A stretch of DNA of 64,000 nucleotides from contig NZ_SOEO01000003.1 in the NCBI RefSeq assembly GCF_004365655.1, forward strand, positions 248,001 through 312,000. Reading direction: 5' to 3'. This DNA is from Epilithonimonas xixisoli (GTDB lineage: Bacteria; Bacteroidota; Bacteroidia; Flavobacteriales; Weeksellaceae). Below, piece by piece: positions 41,375 to 50,907 of the stretch. Within the stretch, counting starts at the first letter, position 1. Every line of letters starts with the position of its first letter. The notes beneath the pieces are model-generated. The model did no database searches. It had not been told where the DNA came from and saw only the letters and a list, made by a program, of their open reading frames with translations. The position numbers and the translations under genes are program-made.

Positions 41375-42604
41375 ATGTTTGATTTAGACCGCTGGCAAGA
41401 GATATTTAGTTCCATTCGCAGTAATGTATTGCGGACGGTGCTTTCTGGTTTTACAGTTGCGCTGGGGCTTTTTATTTTCATTGTTTTATTTGGAATTGGA
41501 AATGGTCTTAACAACTCATTTGCGAAAGCTTTCACGAGAGATGCTACCAATCTGATTATGATCTGGGCTGGCAAAACCACAGTTCCTTACGCAGGATTAC
41601 AATCGGACAGAACCATTACTTTTAACAATGATGATTTCGATGCCATTGTCAAAGAAAGTGAAGGGAAATTAGAGTACGCGTCACCAAGATATCAAACCAG
41701 TCTTACCGTAAAATATGGTAAGGAAAGCGGAGGATACCAAATCAATGGTGTTTTGGGAGATGAGAAATTTCTTGAAAACAGAACGATGATTGATGGTAGA
41801 TACATCAATGAACGAGATAACGAACTGAAGCAAAATGTAGCCTCCATCGGAAGAATGGTTTGGAGAGATTTGATTCGAGATGGAAATCCGATTGGGAAAG
41901 ATTTGGAAATCAATGGAACGATGTTCAAAGTGGTTGGCGTTTTTTCTGACCCAGGCGGTGATTGGGACGAGCGGCATATTTCTGTTCCGCTTTCCACACT
42001 TCAGCAGATGAAAAAAAGTTCTGATACAATTAGCACCGTGATGCTTTCTTATAATCCCAATATGACACCGGAAGAAGGTGTAAAATACGGCGATCAACTA
42101 GAAAAAAACATCAGAGCAAGACACCAAATTTCTCCGGAAGATCAGCAAGGAATCAGGATTAATAATAATGCGAAAAACACGCAGGATTCATTTGCTTTCT
42201 TGTTTGTGATTACCATCGTTGTAGGATTTATCGGGCTTGGAACGTTGTTGGCGGGAATCATTGGAATCAGTAATATAATGGTTTATATCATTAAAGAAAG
42301 AACTAAGGAAATTGGTGTTCGGAAAGCAATTGGTGCAAAACCAGCCGGGATTGTCGCCCTGATTTTACAGGAAAGTATTGTGATTACAGTAATTTCCGGA
42401 ATTATAGGCGTGGGATTGGGCGTTTTGACTTTAAAATTAATTGGAAATAATCTGGAAGAATACTTCATCACAGAACCGTCCGTAGGTTGGGGATTGATTG
42501 CGGCAGCATTTTTCTGTCTTGTGCTTTCTGGCGCAATTGCAGGATTTGTTCCGGCTTACAAAGCTTCGAAAATTAAACCGATTGAAGCATTAAGAACAGA
42601 CTAA
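41375..42604 (+). CDS. MacB-type ABC permease, first subunit
   Basis: A 409-residue permease with an N-terminal helix (about residues 20-45, FTVALGLFIFIVLFG), a MacB periplasmic core domain (about 50-270) and three C-terminal FtsX helices (about 280-400; IKERTKEIGVRKAIGAKPAG). Normal length for a stand-alone MacB-like permease. Likely pairs with the next permease as a heterodimer, driven by the ATPase at 40561, with the adaptor at 43988. Confidence 0.95.
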   Translation: MFDLDRWQEIFSSIRSNVLRTVLSGFTVALGLFIFIVLFGIGNGLNNSFAKAFTRDATNLIMIWAGKTTVPYAGLQSDRTITFNNDDFDAIVKESEGKLEYASPRYQTSLTVKYGKESGGYQINGVLGDEKFLENRTMIDGRYINERDNELKQNVASIGRMVWRDLIRDGNPIGKDLEINGTMFKVVGVFSDPGGDWDERHISVPLSTLQQMKKSSDTISTVMLSYNPNMTPEEGVKYGDQLEKNIRARHQISPEDQQGIRINNNAKNTQDSFAFLFVITIVVGFIGLGTLLAGIIGISNIMVYIIKERTKEIGVRKAIGAKPAGIVALILQESIVITVISGIIGVGLGVLTLKLIGNNLEEYFITEPSVGWGLIAAAFFCLVLSGAIAGFVPAYKASKIKPIEALRTD

Positions 42605-42678
42605 AGAAACAATAGTAGAGAACAAATAATCAAGACAATAGATTCCAAAACTTTCAACTAAGAATCATCAACTAAAAA

Positions 42679-43947
42679 ATGAATATACTTTTCAAAAGAG
42701 ATACTTGGCAGGAGATTTATTATTCCCTTCGGAACAATAAGCTCAGAACGTTTCTTACGATGATAGGCGTGGGTTGGGGTATGTTTTTGTATGTGAGTCT
42801 GCTGGGTGCGGCAAAAGGAATGGAAAATGGATTCAACAAGTTGTTTTCCGGCTTTGCAACCAACTCGATTTTCCTTTGGCCACAGAATACCAATATTCCT
42901 TACGAAGGTTTTGCGAAAGGCAGAAAAATGGACCTTCATCTAAAAGATATCGAATACATCACGAAGAAAATACCGGAAGTTGATTATATATCGCCGCAGA
43001 GTGTGAGGGGAAATTTTGGAACGCCAGGCGAGCAGATTTCCCGAAACGGAAAGAAAAATACTTATATGATTACGGGGGATTTTCCGGTTGGTAATCAGAT
43101 TTCTAAGAAAAAATTATTATTCGGAAGGTATATTAATGATGCCGATATTCAGTCCAAAAAAAATGTGATTGTAATAGGAGAGGAGATTTATAAAAATCTT
43201 TTCGATGCTAAGAAAAACGAAAATCCAATTGGAAAATCGGTCAATTTGAAAGGCATATTTTTCAATGTCATAGGCGTTTTTCGAGTGCCAAGAGGTGGCG
43301 GAATGGAAAATGACCAATCGGCTTATATTCCGTTTTCAACTTATTCTGGGATGTATAATGAAGGTGATAAAGTTGGTTTCTTTGCGATTGTTGGAAAACC
43401 CAATGCAGAAGCTTCCATTGTAGAAACCAAAGTGAAAGATGAACTTAAAAAAATCAATCACGTTTCGCCAGAAGATACCAATGCATTTGGAAGTTTCAAT
43501 CTTGCAAAAGAATTTAAAAAATTGACGGGATTCCTTACAGGGATGCAGTTACTGACCATTACTGTGGGAACGTTGACGATTTTAGCAGGCGTTATTGCGA
43601 TCTCAAATATTCTATTGATTACAGTAAAAGAAAGAACCAAAGAAATTGGAATCAGACGTGCTTTGGGTGCAAAACCAGCTGAGGTGAGAAATCAGATTTT
43701 GCTGGAAAGTGTTGTGATTACTTTGTCATCCGGATTGCTTGGATTTCTATCGGGAATTTTCCTTTTGATCATTCTGAATATTGCGACAATGAACAACGAT
43801 GCTTTTCCTTTCAGCAATCCAACGGTTGACTATGGTAATGTATTTTCTGCAATGGGAATTATGATTTTCCTTGGACTGATTATCGGCTTGATTCCAGCAC
43901 AAAGAGCGGTAAAAATCAAACCAATTGAAGCTTTGAGAAGCGAATAA
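42679..43947 (+). CDS. MacB-type ABC permease, second subunit
   Basis: A 422-residue paralogue of the first permease, with the same layout (RKLR-type start TWQEIYYSLRNNKLRTFLTM, a helix near 25-45, a periplasmic domain, three C-terminal helices with VKERTKEIGIRRALGAKPAE). It differs mainly in the periplasmic domain, which suggests a heterodimeric transporter. It starts 74 bp after the first permease and is followed by the adaptor gene 40 bp on. Confidence 0.95.
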   Translation: MNILFKRDTWQEIYYSLRNNKLRTFLTMIGVGWGMFLYVSLLGAAKGMENGFNKLFSGFATNSIFLWPQNTNIPYEGFAKGRKMDLHLKDIEYITKKIPEVDYISPQSVRGNFGTPGEQISRNGKKNTYMITGDFPVGNQISKKKLLFGRYINDADIQSKKNVIVIGEEIYKNLFDAKKNENPIGKSVNLKGIFFNVIGVFRVPRGGGMENDQSAYIPFSTYSGMYNEGDKVGFFAIVGKPNAEASIVETKVKDELKKINHVSPEDTNAFGSFNLAKEFKKLTGFLTGMQLLTITVGTLTILAGVIAISNILLITVKERTKEIGIRRALGAKPAEVRNQILLESVVITLSSGLLGFLSGIFLLIILNIATMNNDAFPFSNPTVDYGNVFSAMGIMIFLGLIIGLIPAQRAVKIKPIEALRSE

Positions 43948-43987
43948 CGAATAATAAAAAATTAATAATAAACTATATTTCTATATA

Positions 43988-45184
43988 ATGGAAAAAGAAA
44001 AGAAGAAATTTACATTCAAAAAAGCAATTTCCATATTTCTGGGATTACTTTTTGCAGTTGCTGTGATCGGTGGAATCGGTTATCTTATCAAATCCAATTC
44101 GGCTGAGAACGAAGTGTTTCTTACCAGAAAACCAAGCATCAAAAATCTGGATGACAAGGTAATGGCAACCGGAAAAATCGAACCTCGCGAAGAGATTGAA
44201 ATCAAACCAAACATCGCCGGAATCATCCAAACAATCAATGTGGACGAAGGCGACAAAGTACAAGCCGGACAGTTGATTGCAACCATCAGAATCGTTCCGA
44301 ATATCACGGAAGTGAATAATGCGACAATGCAGGTCAGCAATTCTCAAATCCAATTGACCAACGCGAAAGTGAATGTTCAAAATCAACAGAAACAATACGA
44401 AATGCAGGCGAAGTTGTACAAGCAAGGTGTGATTTCTAAACAGGAATACATCACGGCGCAACAGCAATTGGAGACAACAATTCAACAACAAAAATTGGCT
44501 GCCCAACAACTTAATGCTTCGCAAAAACAATTGCAAATCGTAAGAACGGGAGCAACGCCAGAACTTCAAAGTATGGCAACCACTCAGATTCGTGCAAAAG
44601 CTGCCGGAACGGTTTTGGAAATTCCTGTGAAAGTCGGAAGTCAGGTGATCGAAGCTAACTCTTTCAACGCTGGAACTACGATTTGTTCTATCGCAGATCT
44701 TAATTCATTGATTTTTAAAGGTAATATCGATGAAGCACAAGCTGGAAAATTGAAACAAGGAATGGATATGAGCGTTGTAATTGGAGCTTTGCAAAACAAA
44801 TCTTTCCCGGGTAAATTAACATTGATTGCACCAAAAGGAACGGAAGAAAGCGGAACGATTAAATTTGCTGTGGAAGGCGATGTTTATAATAAAACAGGCG
44901 AATACATCCGAGCTGGATTCAGTGCGAATGGAGAAATCTTATTGAGTTCTAAGAAAAATGCACTACTTTTAGATGAGTCATTGATTCAATATGAAAAGGG
45001 CAACAACAAATCCTTTGTAGAAGTGAAACAACCGAATGGCGGTTTCAAAAAAGTGTATGTTAAGTTAGGCTCAAGTGACGGGATCAATGTTCAGATTCTT
45101 TCCGGAATCGATAAGAATGCGGAAGTGAAAGTTTGGAATCCATCAGACAAAGACAAAGAAGAACTGAAGGAACAAAAGAAATAG
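43988..45184 (+). CDS. Periplasmic adaptor (MacA-like, second exporter)
   Basis: A 398-residue membrane-fusion protein with one N-terminal helix (about 15-33, ISIFLGLLFAVAVIGGIGY). The first lipoyl half (IQTINVDEGDKVQAGQLIATI, about 78-98), a Gln-rich coiled-coil (about 105-190, e.g. QQQLETTIQQQKLAAQ), the second lipoyl half (RAKAAGTVLEIPVKVGSQV) and barrel domains follow. It completes ATPase, two permeases and adaptor. Followed by a strong terminator. Confidence 0.95.
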   Translation: MEKEKKKFTFKKAISIFLGLLFAVAVIGGIGYLIKSNSAENEVFLTRKPSIKNLDDKVMATGKIEPREEIEIKPNIAGIIQTINVDEGDKVQAGQLIATIRIVPNITEVNNATMQVSNSQIQLTNAKVNVQNQQKQYEMQAKLYKQGVISKQEYITAQQQLETTIQQQKLAAQQLNASQKQLQIVRTGATPELQSMATTQIRAKAAGTVLEIPVKVGSQVIEANSFNAGTTICSIADLNSLIFKGNIDEAQAGKLKQGMDMSVVIGALQNKSFPGKLTLIAPKGTEESGTIKFAVEGDVYNKTGEYIRAGFSANGEILLSSKKNALLLDESLIQYEKGNNKSFVEVKQPNGGFKKVYVKLGSSDGINVQILSGIDKNAEVKVWNPSDKDKEELKEQKK

Positions 45185-45213
45185 ATAGACCTTTAAATTA
45201 TAATTGTTAAAAA

Positions 45214-45250
45214 GATCCGTCTCGTTTTTATAGCGAGACGGATTTTTTGT
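45214..45250 (+). terminator. Terminator of the MacAB-like operon
   Basis: ATCCGTCTCG-TTTTTATAG-CGAGACGGAT, 10-bp perfect stem, followed by TTTTTTG. Confidence 0.9.
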
Positions 45251-45265
45251 TTTTATAATTAATGC

Positions 45266-45300
45266 AAAAAATCCTGCAAAATAATTTGCAGGATTTTTAA
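45266..45300 (-). terminator. Terminator of the outer-membrane receptor gene
   Basis: AAAATCCTGCAAA-ATAA-TTTGCAGGATTTT, 13-bp stem, downstream of the minus-strand receptor gene. A-run on the left gives a T-run on that strand. Confidence 0.85.
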
Positions 45301-45322
45301 TTTTATGATAGAGATCCAATTA

Positions 45323-47917
45323 TTATATTGGTCCTTGCTCATCACCGCCAGTTGCATTGGAGTTGATGTCTTTTTTACGCTTAGGTTGATCTACTTTTTC
45401 CCCTTGTTTGAATCTATACGTCAAAGAAACCGTGAACTGTCTTGGTTGCCATTGCATATACGTATCTCTTGTACTGTTGGCTGTGTAAGTAGTTGCCTGC
45501 ATCGCTCTTGTGTTGAAAACATCCTGAATGTTGAAGGCAATAGTTCCATTTCCGCTCCAGATAGTTTTGGAAGCACCAAAATTGATGGCATACATTTCTT
45601 TTCTATGTTGGAATTCCGTTTTCGTAGCACCTCTAAAGAAACCTTGAACTTGGAAATTTAATGTTTTATCAAGTTTAAAAGTACTTGTCAATCGACTTCT
45701 TGTGGAAACTCCGGTTCCGTTAAAATTGGCTGTACGAACAATATCATTTAAATCTTGATCCAATGTATCATACAAAGTACTTCCTTTGATATTATATCCA
45801 AAGACATCCACATTTCCCATAAACTTCAACCAACTGGTCGCATCCCAATTGAAATTAAGATCCAAACCATAAGTTTCTTCTGATCCAAGGTTGATTGGTC
45901 TTGTGTGGAATTCTATCCTTTTTCCCGTTTGTTCGATTCCTGCATCATCCAGATATTTATATTCAATCGCTTTATTGTAAACCAACATTTTGGTGTCATC
46001 AGTTTTACGCTTATAATATAAAGTCGGATTGATCGTGAATTTTTTCTTAGAAATACTGTATCCAACTTCGAAAGAGTCAACATAAGCAGGATTAAGGTCG
46101 ATGTTTCCATCAAAAATATTCTGATTATCGCTGTAGCTCGGATTTGGAATCAAGAAAAATCCTCTTGGTCTGTCAATTCTTCTGGAGTAATTTACCAATA
46201 ATTGATTGTCCTTAGCAAACTCATAGCTCAAGAAGATGCTTGGGAAAAGATTGTTATAAGTTTTCTTATCGTTTACAATGGGTGGTGTGTAACCTGCAGA
46301 TCCAGGAGTTAAAAGATTTTGATAATCAATTGTTACATTGGAAAGTTCATTTCTAAGTCCCACTTGATAACCTATTTTTCCAATTTTACTTTTAAATTGT
46401 AAGTAGAAAGCATTGAATAGCTCTTTATAATTAGCATCATAAGTATACAAAGGTAACAATGCTAAATTTTGAGCAGATGTACCTTCCAAAACATTATTGT
46501 CATAGCTATTATCATTGGAATCCAAACGGTAGCCAGCCTCTAATTTTGAAATTTCACCAATTGGCAATTCATAATCAAGTTTTGCAACGATGTTTTGATT
46601 CTTAGTTTTTTGATTGATAATGTTTTCAAGGGAAGTTGCAGGATTGAAATTCTCGTATTCCAAGATGTTTGTATCATTGTTGGAACGGTTTCTCTGTAAA
46701 CTTAATGATAATGATAAGTTCTGTCCTTTGTCATCAAATTTATGATCCAAACCAAAATCTCCTTGGAAAGCCAAGTTGTTATTAGTCCCAATATTTCTTC
46801 TCAAAGTATAAGTGCTTGGCGCATTCAGTAGTGAGAAATTATAATCAATATTTCCAACATTGTCGCTTTCAAACGTTCTTACAGTTCCGGAAGCATTTAC
46901 CGAAGTTTTATCATTGATGTCATAAACAATCCCAGCCGTCGCATTGTAGTTGCTGTTTTTGTTTGTGATTTCAGAATTTTGACGAGATTCTAATTGATTT
47001 CCAACTATCGTTACGTCGTTATAGATATTGGTGTTTCTGTTGGTATTTTTAGATTCTCTGTATCCGCCTCCGCCATTTAGAAACCAAGAGAATTTTCCTT
47101 TTCTCCAGCTAAGACTTGTATTAAGATTGGTTTGAGGAAGATAACCAAGCGTTCCGATCACACTTCCGTTGAAACCTGTTTTTTTGTTTTTCTTAAGGAT
47201 GATATTCAAAATACCAGCTGTACCGCTCGCTTCAAATTTCGAAGAAGGATTCGTAATCACTTCAATTTTTTCAATTTGATCTGCCGGAATACTTTGCAAC
47301 GCATTTGCACCATCATCGATTCCAAGTAGGGCAGAAGGTTTTCCATTGATCAAAAATCTCACATTGGAGCTTCCTCTCATAGAAACTGTTCCGTCCGTAT
47401 CCACAGAAACTGAAGGTACATTTTGCAAAACATCCTGTAAACTTCCACCTTTGCTCACCAAATCCTGAGAAGGGTCGTAAGTTTTTTTATCGAGTTCTAC
47501 TTTGTAAGGTTTTGTAGTTGCTGCGGTAATTACAACACCTTGGATATTGGTAGTGTTATTAAGATTGGCTTTCCCATCAGATGTGATCACAAATGGCGCA
47601 ATGGCTCCTGCTTTTTCAACCCGGATGGTTTGAGTGAATTTTTTGTAATCTACCGCTTCTATGCTTACGTCATAATTTCCTGGCGCCAAGTCCAGCTTGT
47701 AATTCCCATCCACATCTGCCAAAACAGCATCGCTTAACTGTGAATTTTGAGTATTCTTAAAAGTGACAGATGAATAGCCAACACCACCATTAGCGTCTTT
47801 TACATTTCCCGAAATATTCACTTTCTGCTGCGCCATCACAAAGCTAGCTGCACCTATTGTCAAAGCTAAACCAAAAGCTCTCTTTTGAAATATACTTACA
47901 ATTTCCGTTCGTTTCAT
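45323..47917 (-). CDS. TonB-dependent-like outer membrane beta-barrel receptor
   Basis: An 864-residue outer-membrane protein. A signal (RAFGLALTIGAASFVMAQ) follows a basic N-terminus. A carboxypeptidase-regulatory-like domain (about 32-115; VNISGNVKDANGGVGYSSV) and a plug (GGSLQDVLQNVPSVSVDTDG, RFLINGKPSALLG) precede the C-terminal barrel of the outer-membrane beta-barrel family that imports substrates with TonB. Ligand unknown. The gene starts 33 bp after mltG on the same strand, so dapF, mltG and this gene may be transcribed together. Its C-terminus ends in a charged tail after the final aromatic-rich strand, which is unusual. Confidence 0.9.
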   Translation of the reverse strand: MKRTEIVSIFQKRAFGLALTIGAASFVMAQQKVNISGNVKDANGGVGYSSVTFKNTQNSQLSDAVLADVDGNYKLDLAPGNYDVSIEAVDYKKFTQTIRVEKAGAIAPFVITSDGKANLNNTTNIQGVVITAATTKPYKVELDKKTYDPSQDLVSKGGSLQDVLQNVPSVSVDTDGTVSMRGSSNVRFLINGKPSALLGIDDGANALQSIPADQIEKIEVITNPSSKFEASGTAGILNIILKKNKKTGFNGSVIGTLGYLPQTNLNTSLSWRKGKFSWFLNGGGGYRESKNTNRNTNIYNDVTIVGNQLESRQNSEITNKNSNYNATAGIVYDINDKTSVNASGTVRTFESDNVGNIDYNFSLLNAPSTYTLRRNIGTNNNLAFQGDFGLDHKFDDKGQNLSLSLSLQRNRSNNDTNILEYENFNPATSLENIINQKTKNQNIVAKLDYELPIGEISKLEAGYRLDSNDNSYDNNVLEGTSAQNLALLPLYTYDANYKELFNAFYLQFKSKIGKIGYQVGLRNELSNVTIDYQNLLTPGSAGYTPPIVNDKKTYNNLFPSIFLSYEFAKDNQLLVNYSRRIDRPRGFFLIPNPSYSDNQNIFDGNIDLNPAYVDSFEVGYSISKKKFTINPTLYYKRKTDDTKMLVYNKAIEYKYLDDAGIEQTGKRIEFHTRPINLGSEETYGLDLNFNWDATSWLKFMGNVDVFGYNIKGSTLYDTLDQDLNDIVRTANFNGTGVSTRSRLTSTFKLDKTLNFQVQGFFRGATKTEFQHRKEMYAINFGASKTIWSGNGTIAFNIQDVFNTRAMQATTYTANSTRDTYMQWQPRQFTVSLTYRFKQGEKVDQPKRKKDINSNATGGDEQGPI

Positions 47918-47950
47918 TCTTTTATTTTTTACTGAGTCTATACTCTTTAT

Positions 47951-48976
47951 TTATTTTATTTGTCTGCTGTTCAGCCAGTCTTGATAAGCTTTCGCATTTT
48001 TCGCGTGTTCAACATCGCTGTGCGTGAATTTATGATAACCAAATCTCTCAGGATCGGCGCACATAAAAATGTAATTATTATTTTCCGCATCCAGAACCGC
48101 ATTCAAAGAATTTTTGTCCACAATACAAATTGGTCCTGGCGGAATTCCAACATTGGCGTATGTGTTATATGGCGAAGGTTCTTTCAAATGTTTGTAATAA
48201 ACACGTTTTATCTTTTGCGTAAAATTATTTGCTTTGTTGATGGCGTAGATTACCGTCGGGTCACTTTGCAGCTTCATTCCTTTTTTATAACGATTCAAAT
48301 ACAATCCGGCGATTGTTTTCTGCTCATCGGGTTTTCCGCCAGATTCTTTGTAAACGATAGAAGCCAAAGCATAGATTTGCTCTCTCGAAAGTCCTGATTG
48401 CTTTTCTTTCTCAATTCTTTCCGCAGTCCAAAATGCTTTGTATTCATTATCGAATTTCTCGAAAAATTCTTTTGGCGTCACAGTCCAGAAGAAATCATAA
48501 GTATTATTAAAGAAATATTTCTTCAAATCTTCTGCATTCTTATAACCTTTATTGATAGCTATTTTATCCAACTCATTCGCGAATTTTGCAGAATCGATTT
48601 CTGTCTTCTTAGAAACTCGTCCGATCATTTGATAAACGTCATCAAAGTCTTTGATTCTGAATGAATTCGGGGTTTGATTTCCTGCGAGAATCATATTTAC
48701 GATTTCGCGGTTGTTCATTCCGGATTTCAATTCGTAGCGTCCAGCTTTGTAATTTTCAGCGAGGTTTTTATCTTTTGCAACACTGGTGAAGTAATCTTTA
48801 TTTTTGATGAGAGGCGCAATCGAGTCAAAAATCTGCTGAGGTTTTGCATTGTGCGGAATCAAGACAAATCCATCTTTTTCCACATTGTTCCCAGCATATT
48901 TATTGTAAAATCTAATTCCAAAAAATCCCAGAATTACGATGACGACAACAAAAATTATTAGAATTATTTTTTTCAT
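47951..48976 (-). CDS. mltG: Endolytic transglycosylase MltG
   Basis: A 341-residue inner-membrane enzyme that cuts nascent peptidoglycan glycan strands and ends their elongation. It has an N-terminal helix (about 3-22, IILIIFVVVIVILGFFGI), a LysM-like/YceG region, and the catalytic core ALASIVYKESGGKPDEQKTI with a Glu in the KES motif, followed by SDPTVIYA and the NVGIPPGPI motif. Normal length. It lies between dapF and the outer-membrane receptor on the same strand. Confidence 0.95.
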   Translation of the reverse strand: MKKIILIIFVVVIVILGFFGIRFYNKYAGNNVEKDGFVLIPHNAKPQQIFDSIAPLIKNKDYFTSVAKDKNLAENYKAGRYELKSGMNNREIVNMILAGNQTPNSFRIKDFDDVYQMIGRVSKKTEIDSAKFANELDKIAINKGYKNAEDLKKYFFNNTYDFFWTVTPKEFFEKFDNEYKAFWTAERIEKEKQSGLSREQIYALASIVYKESGGKPDEQKTIAGLYLNRYKKGMKLQSDPTVIYAINKANNFTQKIKRVYYKHLKEPSPYNTYANVGIPPGPICIVDKNSLNAVLDAENNNYIFMCADPERFGYHKFTHSDVEHAKNAKAYQDWLNSRQIK

Positions 48977-49040
48977 AGTTTAAAAAAGTAAAAGAGATTC
49001 AGAATTTTAAAAATCTTTTAATTGCATTCTATTATTTTTA

Positions 49041-49868
49041 TTAAATAGAAATTGTTCCGCTAAAAACCTGACTTGCTGGTCCTTCCAGCCAAATGTTATT
49101 AAATCCCGCTCCATTTTTCTCAGCATAAACTTTCAATTTCCCGCCCAAAACCTTGACTGCAACGGAAGTTTGATTGTTTTTATCCATAAAAGTTAAAGCC
49201 GAAGCCGTAACGCCAGTTCCGCAACTGTAGGTTTCATCCTCCACGCCACGCTCGTAAGTTCTCACGAAAATCTCTTTATCAGACAAGGCTTCCACAAAGT
49301 TCACATTGATTCCTTCTGCTTTGTAAGTCGGAGAATTGCGGATTTCGTTACCGTTTTTGAAAACATTATAATTATTTAACATTTCCACGTATTTCACATA
49401 ATGTGGCGAGCCGGTGTTCATCACAAAATCTTCTCCGTCATTATTAATATCAATAACATCAATCATTTTAAGCTTCACAATTCCATTTTTAATTTCCGCT
49501 CTATGAAGTCCATCGATGGCGTCAAAAGTCGTTTGGTCTTCGAAGATATCCAAGAAATGGGCAAATGCTACGATGCATCTTCCGCCGTTTCCGCACATTG
49601 TACTTTCGTTTCCGTCAGAATTAAAATACACCATTTTGAAATCCGATTTTTCATCTCCCTTTAGGGTTGGGGCAAAATCATCTGCATTTTGTCTCGGAGA
49701 ATCATCATTTTCAAGAAGAATCAAGCCGTCTCCGCCAATTCCGAAACGGCGGTCGCAAAGTTTTTCGATGAGTTCCGTGCTTTGTGGAAATTCGAGGTCG
49801 CGGTTATCGATCATTACGAAATCATTTCCGGTGCCTTGGTATTTATAAAATTTGATTTGTTTGTTCAT
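49041..49868 (-). CDS. dapF: Diaminopimelate epimerase DapF
   Basis: A 275-residue cytoplasmic enzyme that converts LL- to meso-diaminopimelate for lysine and peptidoglycan. The two catalytic Cys are in MCGNGGRC (about 90) and SCGTGVTA (about 218). FYKYQGTGNDFVMIDNRD is the typical N-terminus, so I take the ATG at 49868. An in-frame ATG at 49937 would add 23 residues of non-family sequence. A peptidoglycan theme links it to mltG next door. Confidence 0.96.
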   Translation of the reverse strand: MNKQIKFYKYQGTGNDFVMIDNRDLEFPQSTELIEKLCDRRFGIGGDGLILLENDDSPRQNADDFAPTLKGDEKSDFKMVYFNSDGNESTMCGNGGRCIVAFAHFLDIFEDQTTFDAIDGLHRAEIKNGIVKLKMIDVIDINNDGEDFVMNTGSPHYVKYVEMLNNYNVFKNGNEIRNSPTYKAEGINVNFVEALSDKEIFVRTYERGVEDETYSCGTGVTASALTFMDKNNQTSVAVKVLGGKLKVYAEKNGAGFNNIWLEGPASQVFSGTISI

Positions 49869-50149
49869 AGTTGTTTCATTTTCAGACAGAACGCGAGTTG
49901 CAATTCGGTTTCGTTTAATTTTCTGAATATTAGTCAATTAATAAATTTTCTCTTGCAAAAATCAAGCCCGTAAAAATAACCTTTTTAAAGACAATTCAAT
50001 CTTGATATTTGTTATTTAAATTAAATCTAAAATGCTAATCTTTTCACAATCTCGGCACATAGATAAATATGCTTTTTTACGAGTGAAAGTGAAAATAGAA
50101 ATGCAAAATTTTATCTTTCCGCAATTACAAATATCTGATAGAATTGTTT

Positions 50150-50235
50150 TTCTTTGATGAGTTTACGTCTTTGCGAGTCTTAAAATGTTTTCAATAATGT
50201 TAAAAAAAACTTAGCGTGCTTTGCGTTATTTTTTT
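50150..50235. repeat. Third copy of the AT-rich household repeat
   Basis: GTCTTTGCGAGTCTTAAAAT, then TTTTCAATAATGTTAAAAA, then GCGTGCTTTGCG, as in the copies at 31013-31190. Confidence 0.6.
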
Positions 50236-50316
50236 TCTAAATTCAAATTGTTGATAGTGTCTGTTTAATAGAATTTTTCAATCTTTTAATTGTCTTATCT
50301 TTTAATTTATATGCCT

Positions 50317-50324
50317 TATCTTTG
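50317..50324 (+). promoter_or_regulatory. -7 box of the sigma-factor/lipA promoter
   Basis: TATCTTTG matches TAnnTTTG exactly, 12 bp before the ATG at 50337, giving a very short leader. A possible -33 TTG is at 50290-50292. Confidence 0.6.
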
Positions 50325-50336
50325 TTCGTCGAAAAA

Positions 50337-50894
50337 ATGAAAGAAGATCAGTTGCTCACACTCATCCTAAAAGCCAGAGACAAAGATCAAAAGGCTCAGA
50401 CACAACTCATTAATTCTTTTTGGGTGGATGTCTTTTCTTTTGTGATGAACAAAGTGAAGGATGAAAATGATGCAGATGAGATCACAGTTTCGGTATTTTC
50501 GAAGGTGCTGAATAAGTTAGATCTTTTCGATCCCAGCTTTCAGTTCAAGACTTGGATTCTTACGATTGCACAAAATACAATCATCGATTTCTGGAGAAAG
50601 AAAAGCCGAGAAAACGAAGATCCAAACGCCAACTTGCAGGATTTGAAAAACGAATTTGCAAGATCACCGGAAGAATTATTGATTTCTGAAGAAGATCAGC
50701 AAAAAATTATTCAAATCATCGAAACGATGGATGCGAAAAATCAAGACATCATTCGACTCAGGTTTTTCGAGGAAAAAAGCATCAAAGAAATTGCAGAAGA
50801 ACTCAATCTTTCTGTTGCCAATACAAAAGTGAGAATAATGCGCGCCAAAAAGATCTTGGCCGAATTGTTAAAAGAAGACGAAACCGATTTTTAA
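50337..50894 (+). CDS. RNA polymerase sigma factor, sigma-70 family (ECF-like)
   Basis: A 185-residue sigma factor of the small ECF-like class with region 2 ([20 protein letters not shown] and [20 protein letters not shown]) and region 4 ([21 protein letters not shown]). I chose the ATG at 50337 ([16 protein letters not shown]) because the upstream TTG-start extension lies inside the promoter. There is no anti-sigma gene beside it. lipA follows 13 bp later, so they share a transcript. Confidence 0.9.
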   Translation: MKEDQLLTLILKARDKDQKAQTQLINSFWVDVFSFVMNKVKDENDADEITVSVFSKVLNKLDLFDPSFQFKTWILTIAQNTIIDFWRKKSRENEDPNANLQDLKNEFARSPEELLISEEDQQKIIQIIETMDAKNQDIIRLRFFEEKSIKEIAEELNLSVANTKVRIMRAKKILAELLKEDETDF

Positions 50895-50907
50895 ATTTAA
50901 GATCAAA

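Larger units (their letters stand above)
49938..50336. other. Intergenic region of about 400 bp with a repeat copy
   Basis: Between divergent dapF and the sigma-factor gene. It includes a -7-like GATTTTTG on the minus strand near 49950, a third copy of the approximately 80-bp household repeat (50150-50235; TCTTTGCGAGTCTTAAAAT ... GTGCTTTGCG), and the sigma-factor promoter (50317-50324). No coding sequence visible. Confidence 0.6.

Noticed and set aside
49869-49937. Extended DapF start at 49937
   Set aside because: The extra 23 residues do not match the family N-terminus, which begins at the ATG at 49868.
50322-50336. TTG start for the sigma factor
   Set aside because: It lies within the -7 promoter box; the ATG at 50337 fits the family start.
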